A stretch of 7,438 nt of DNA, taken from positions 1 to 7,438 of the forward strand of contig JAFWKS010000283.1 of assembly GCA_017511325.1 (NCBI GenBank), read 5' to 3'. The position numbers and the translations under genes are program-made. Of the stretch, positions 6,746 through 7,438 are shown one piece after another (within the stretch, counting starts at the first letter, position 1; the number at the start of each line of letters is the position of its first letter). This DNA comes from Erysipelotrichaceae bacterium (GTDB taxonomy: Bacteria; Bacillota_I; Bacilli_A; Erysipelotrichales; Erysipelotrichaceae). Below the pieces are notes generated by a model. That model had not been told where the DNA came from and did not search any database. It was given only the letters and a program-made list of their open reading frames with translations.

Positions 6746-6774
6746 AAAGCCAAGTTAAAAAACTTGGTTTTTTT
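6746..6774 (+). terminator. Rho-independent terminator after the ferredoxin gene
   Basis: CCAAGTT (6750-6756) pairs perfectly with AACTTGG (6761-6767) around an AAAA loop. It is extended by G-T and A-T pairs (6746-6749 with 6768-6771) and followed by seven T (6768-6774). It begins four bases after the ferredoxin stop codon and should separate ferredoxin from miaB. Confidence 0.9.
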
Positions 6775-6792
6775 ATGCCTTTAACTTAAAAT
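6764..6792 (+). promoter_or_regulatory. Candidate promoter for miaB, possibly giving a near-leaderless mRNA
   Basis: TAAAAT (6787-6792) matches 5 of 6 bases of the -10 consensus. TTGGTT (6764-6769), in the 3' arm of the upstream terminator, is a 3-of-6 match to the -35 at 17-base spacing. The predicted start, about 6799, is only some three bases before the miaB ATG. The -35 is weak, so this is tentative. Confidence 0.35.
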
Positions 6793-6801
6793 AAATGAAG
6801 T

Positions 6802-7438
6802 ATGAAAAAGGATTACAAGCTGCCGTCACTAAGCGATGCCAGAGCTCGCAATAAGGAAGTTTCAAAGAAACTTACTTTTATTCTGGACGAAAGCTATAAA
6901 GATATCGGCAAAGATAAGAAATACTTCATTATCACCCATGGCTGCCAGGCCAATCAGCGTGATTCCGAAACGATGGCAGGTATACTGGAAGAGCTCTCTT
7001 ATGAACCTTGTGACGATGAAAAGAAGGCTGATGTGATCATCATCAACACCTGTGCGGTCAGACAGGGTGCCGAAGAAAAGGTCCTGGGTGAGATAGGTGC
7101 ATTAAAGCGTCTTAAAAACAATAATCCTGATCTTGTCATCTGCATGGCCGGCTGCATGGCTCAGGAAGAATCCACAGTCAGACTTATCATGGAGAAATAC
7201 CGTCAGGTCGACATCGTTTTCGGTACTCACAATATCACTTCGCTTCCTAAACTGCTTTATGAAGTATATACGACCAAGCAGCGCAAGATCGAGGTCTTCT
7301 CCAAGATGGGTGAGATCATCGAATCAGTTCCGGTCACAAGATTCATGTCTCATAAAGCCTGGGTAAATATCATGTACGGCTGCGACAAGTTCTGCACGTA
7401 TTGCATCGTACCTTACACCAGAGGCAAGGAAAGATCGA
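6802..7438 (+). CDS. miaB: tRNA-2-methylthio-N6-dimethylallyladenosine synthase, N-terminal part (3' truncated by window edge)
   Basis: MiaB is a radical-SAM methylthiotransferase that converts i6A37 to ms2i6A37 in tRNAs reading UNN codons. The 212 visible codons contain the N-terminal UPF0004 (methylthiotransferase) domain with the auxiliary-cluster cysteines C48 (HGCQAN), C84 (NTCAVRQGAEEKV) and C118 (AGCMAQEE). The radical-SAM motif C194-x3-C198-x2-C201 follows in CDKFCTYCIVPYTRGKERS; the catalytic barrel and TRAM domain lie beyond the window. The NTCAVR...AE.KV and CTYCIVPYTRGxERS motifs favour MiaB over its relatives MtaB and RimO. The ATG at 6802 is the first in frame after a TGA at 6796-6798 and keeps the short family N-terminal extension (KLPSLSDARARNKEV). 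No Shine-Dalgarno is seen. HGCQAN differs from the more usual YGCQMN, but the cysteine is retained. Confidence 0.93.
   Translation, partial: MKKDYKLPSLSDARARNKEVSKKLTFILDESYKDIGKDKKYFIITHGCQANQRDSETMAGILEELSYEPCDDEKKADVIIINTCAVRQGAEEKVLGEIGALKRLKNNNPDLVICMAGCMAQEESTVRLIMEKYRQVDIVFGTHNITSLPKLLYEVYTTKQRKIEVFSKMGEIIESVPVTRFMSHKAWVNIMYGCDKFCTYCIVPYTRGKERS

Noticed and set aside
6795..6854. An ATG at 6795 as an alternative miaB start or leader peptide
   Set aside because: It is out of frame with miaB and reaches a stop after 19 codons, without a ribosome binding site or a recognisable leader-peptide pattern.

Overview
The window is a compact block of housekeeping genes, all on the + strand, from what looks like a Bacillota (Firmicutes) chromosome. 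The evidence is the recJ-apt-rel and hisS-aspS gene order, a complete T-box leader upstream of hisS, a single bifunctional Rel protein, strong AGGAGG-type ribosome binding sites on several genes and intrinsic terminators with U-tracts. Base composition looks moderate (about mid-forties percent GC by eye). TGA is used as a stop (end of aspS) and Trp is read from TGG, so the code is not the Mycoplasma one. An Erysipelotrichia-like lineage is plausible, but the sequence alone does not fix it.

Layout: (1) 1-488, the 3' end of recJ (DHHA1 and OB domains). (2) 533-1045, apt, with its own promoter reaching into the end of recJ and an intrinsic terminator just after it. (3) 1087-3261, rel, a bifunctional (p)ppGpp synthetase/hydrolase with every domain and catalytic motif present. 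(4) 3242-3481, a promoter at the very end of rel followed by a T-box riboswitch. (5) 3495-4763 and 4756-6498, hisS and aspS, overlapping by 8 bases and under T-box control. (6) 6569-6742, a 57-residue 2[4Fe-4S] ferredoxin with its own promoter and terminator. (7) 6802-7438, the first 212 codons of miaB, cut by the window end just after the radical-SAM cysteine motif.

How they fit together: apt (adenine salvage) and rel (the amino-acid starvation alarmone) both act on purine nucleotide pools. The T-box couples transcription of the two synthetase genes to tRNA charging. Its specifier (GAC) and its UGGC bulge both point to tRNA-Asp as the sensed tRNA, although the first gene of the operon is hisS. 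MiaB modifies A37 of tRNAs, and the ferredoxin beside it could be an electron donor for its Fe-S chemistry, but that is only inference from position.

I found no mobile element, CRISPR array, tRNA or rRNA gene, and no sign of an undescribed multi-gene system. The longest stretch without a gene is the 233-base rel-hisS interval, which the T-box explains. The points worth a second look are regulatory: T-box specificity, overlapping Asp/His codons in its specifier loop, complementarity between its 5' end and the specifier, and two genes (rel, miaB) that follow terminators and lack a recognisable Shine-Dalgarno.
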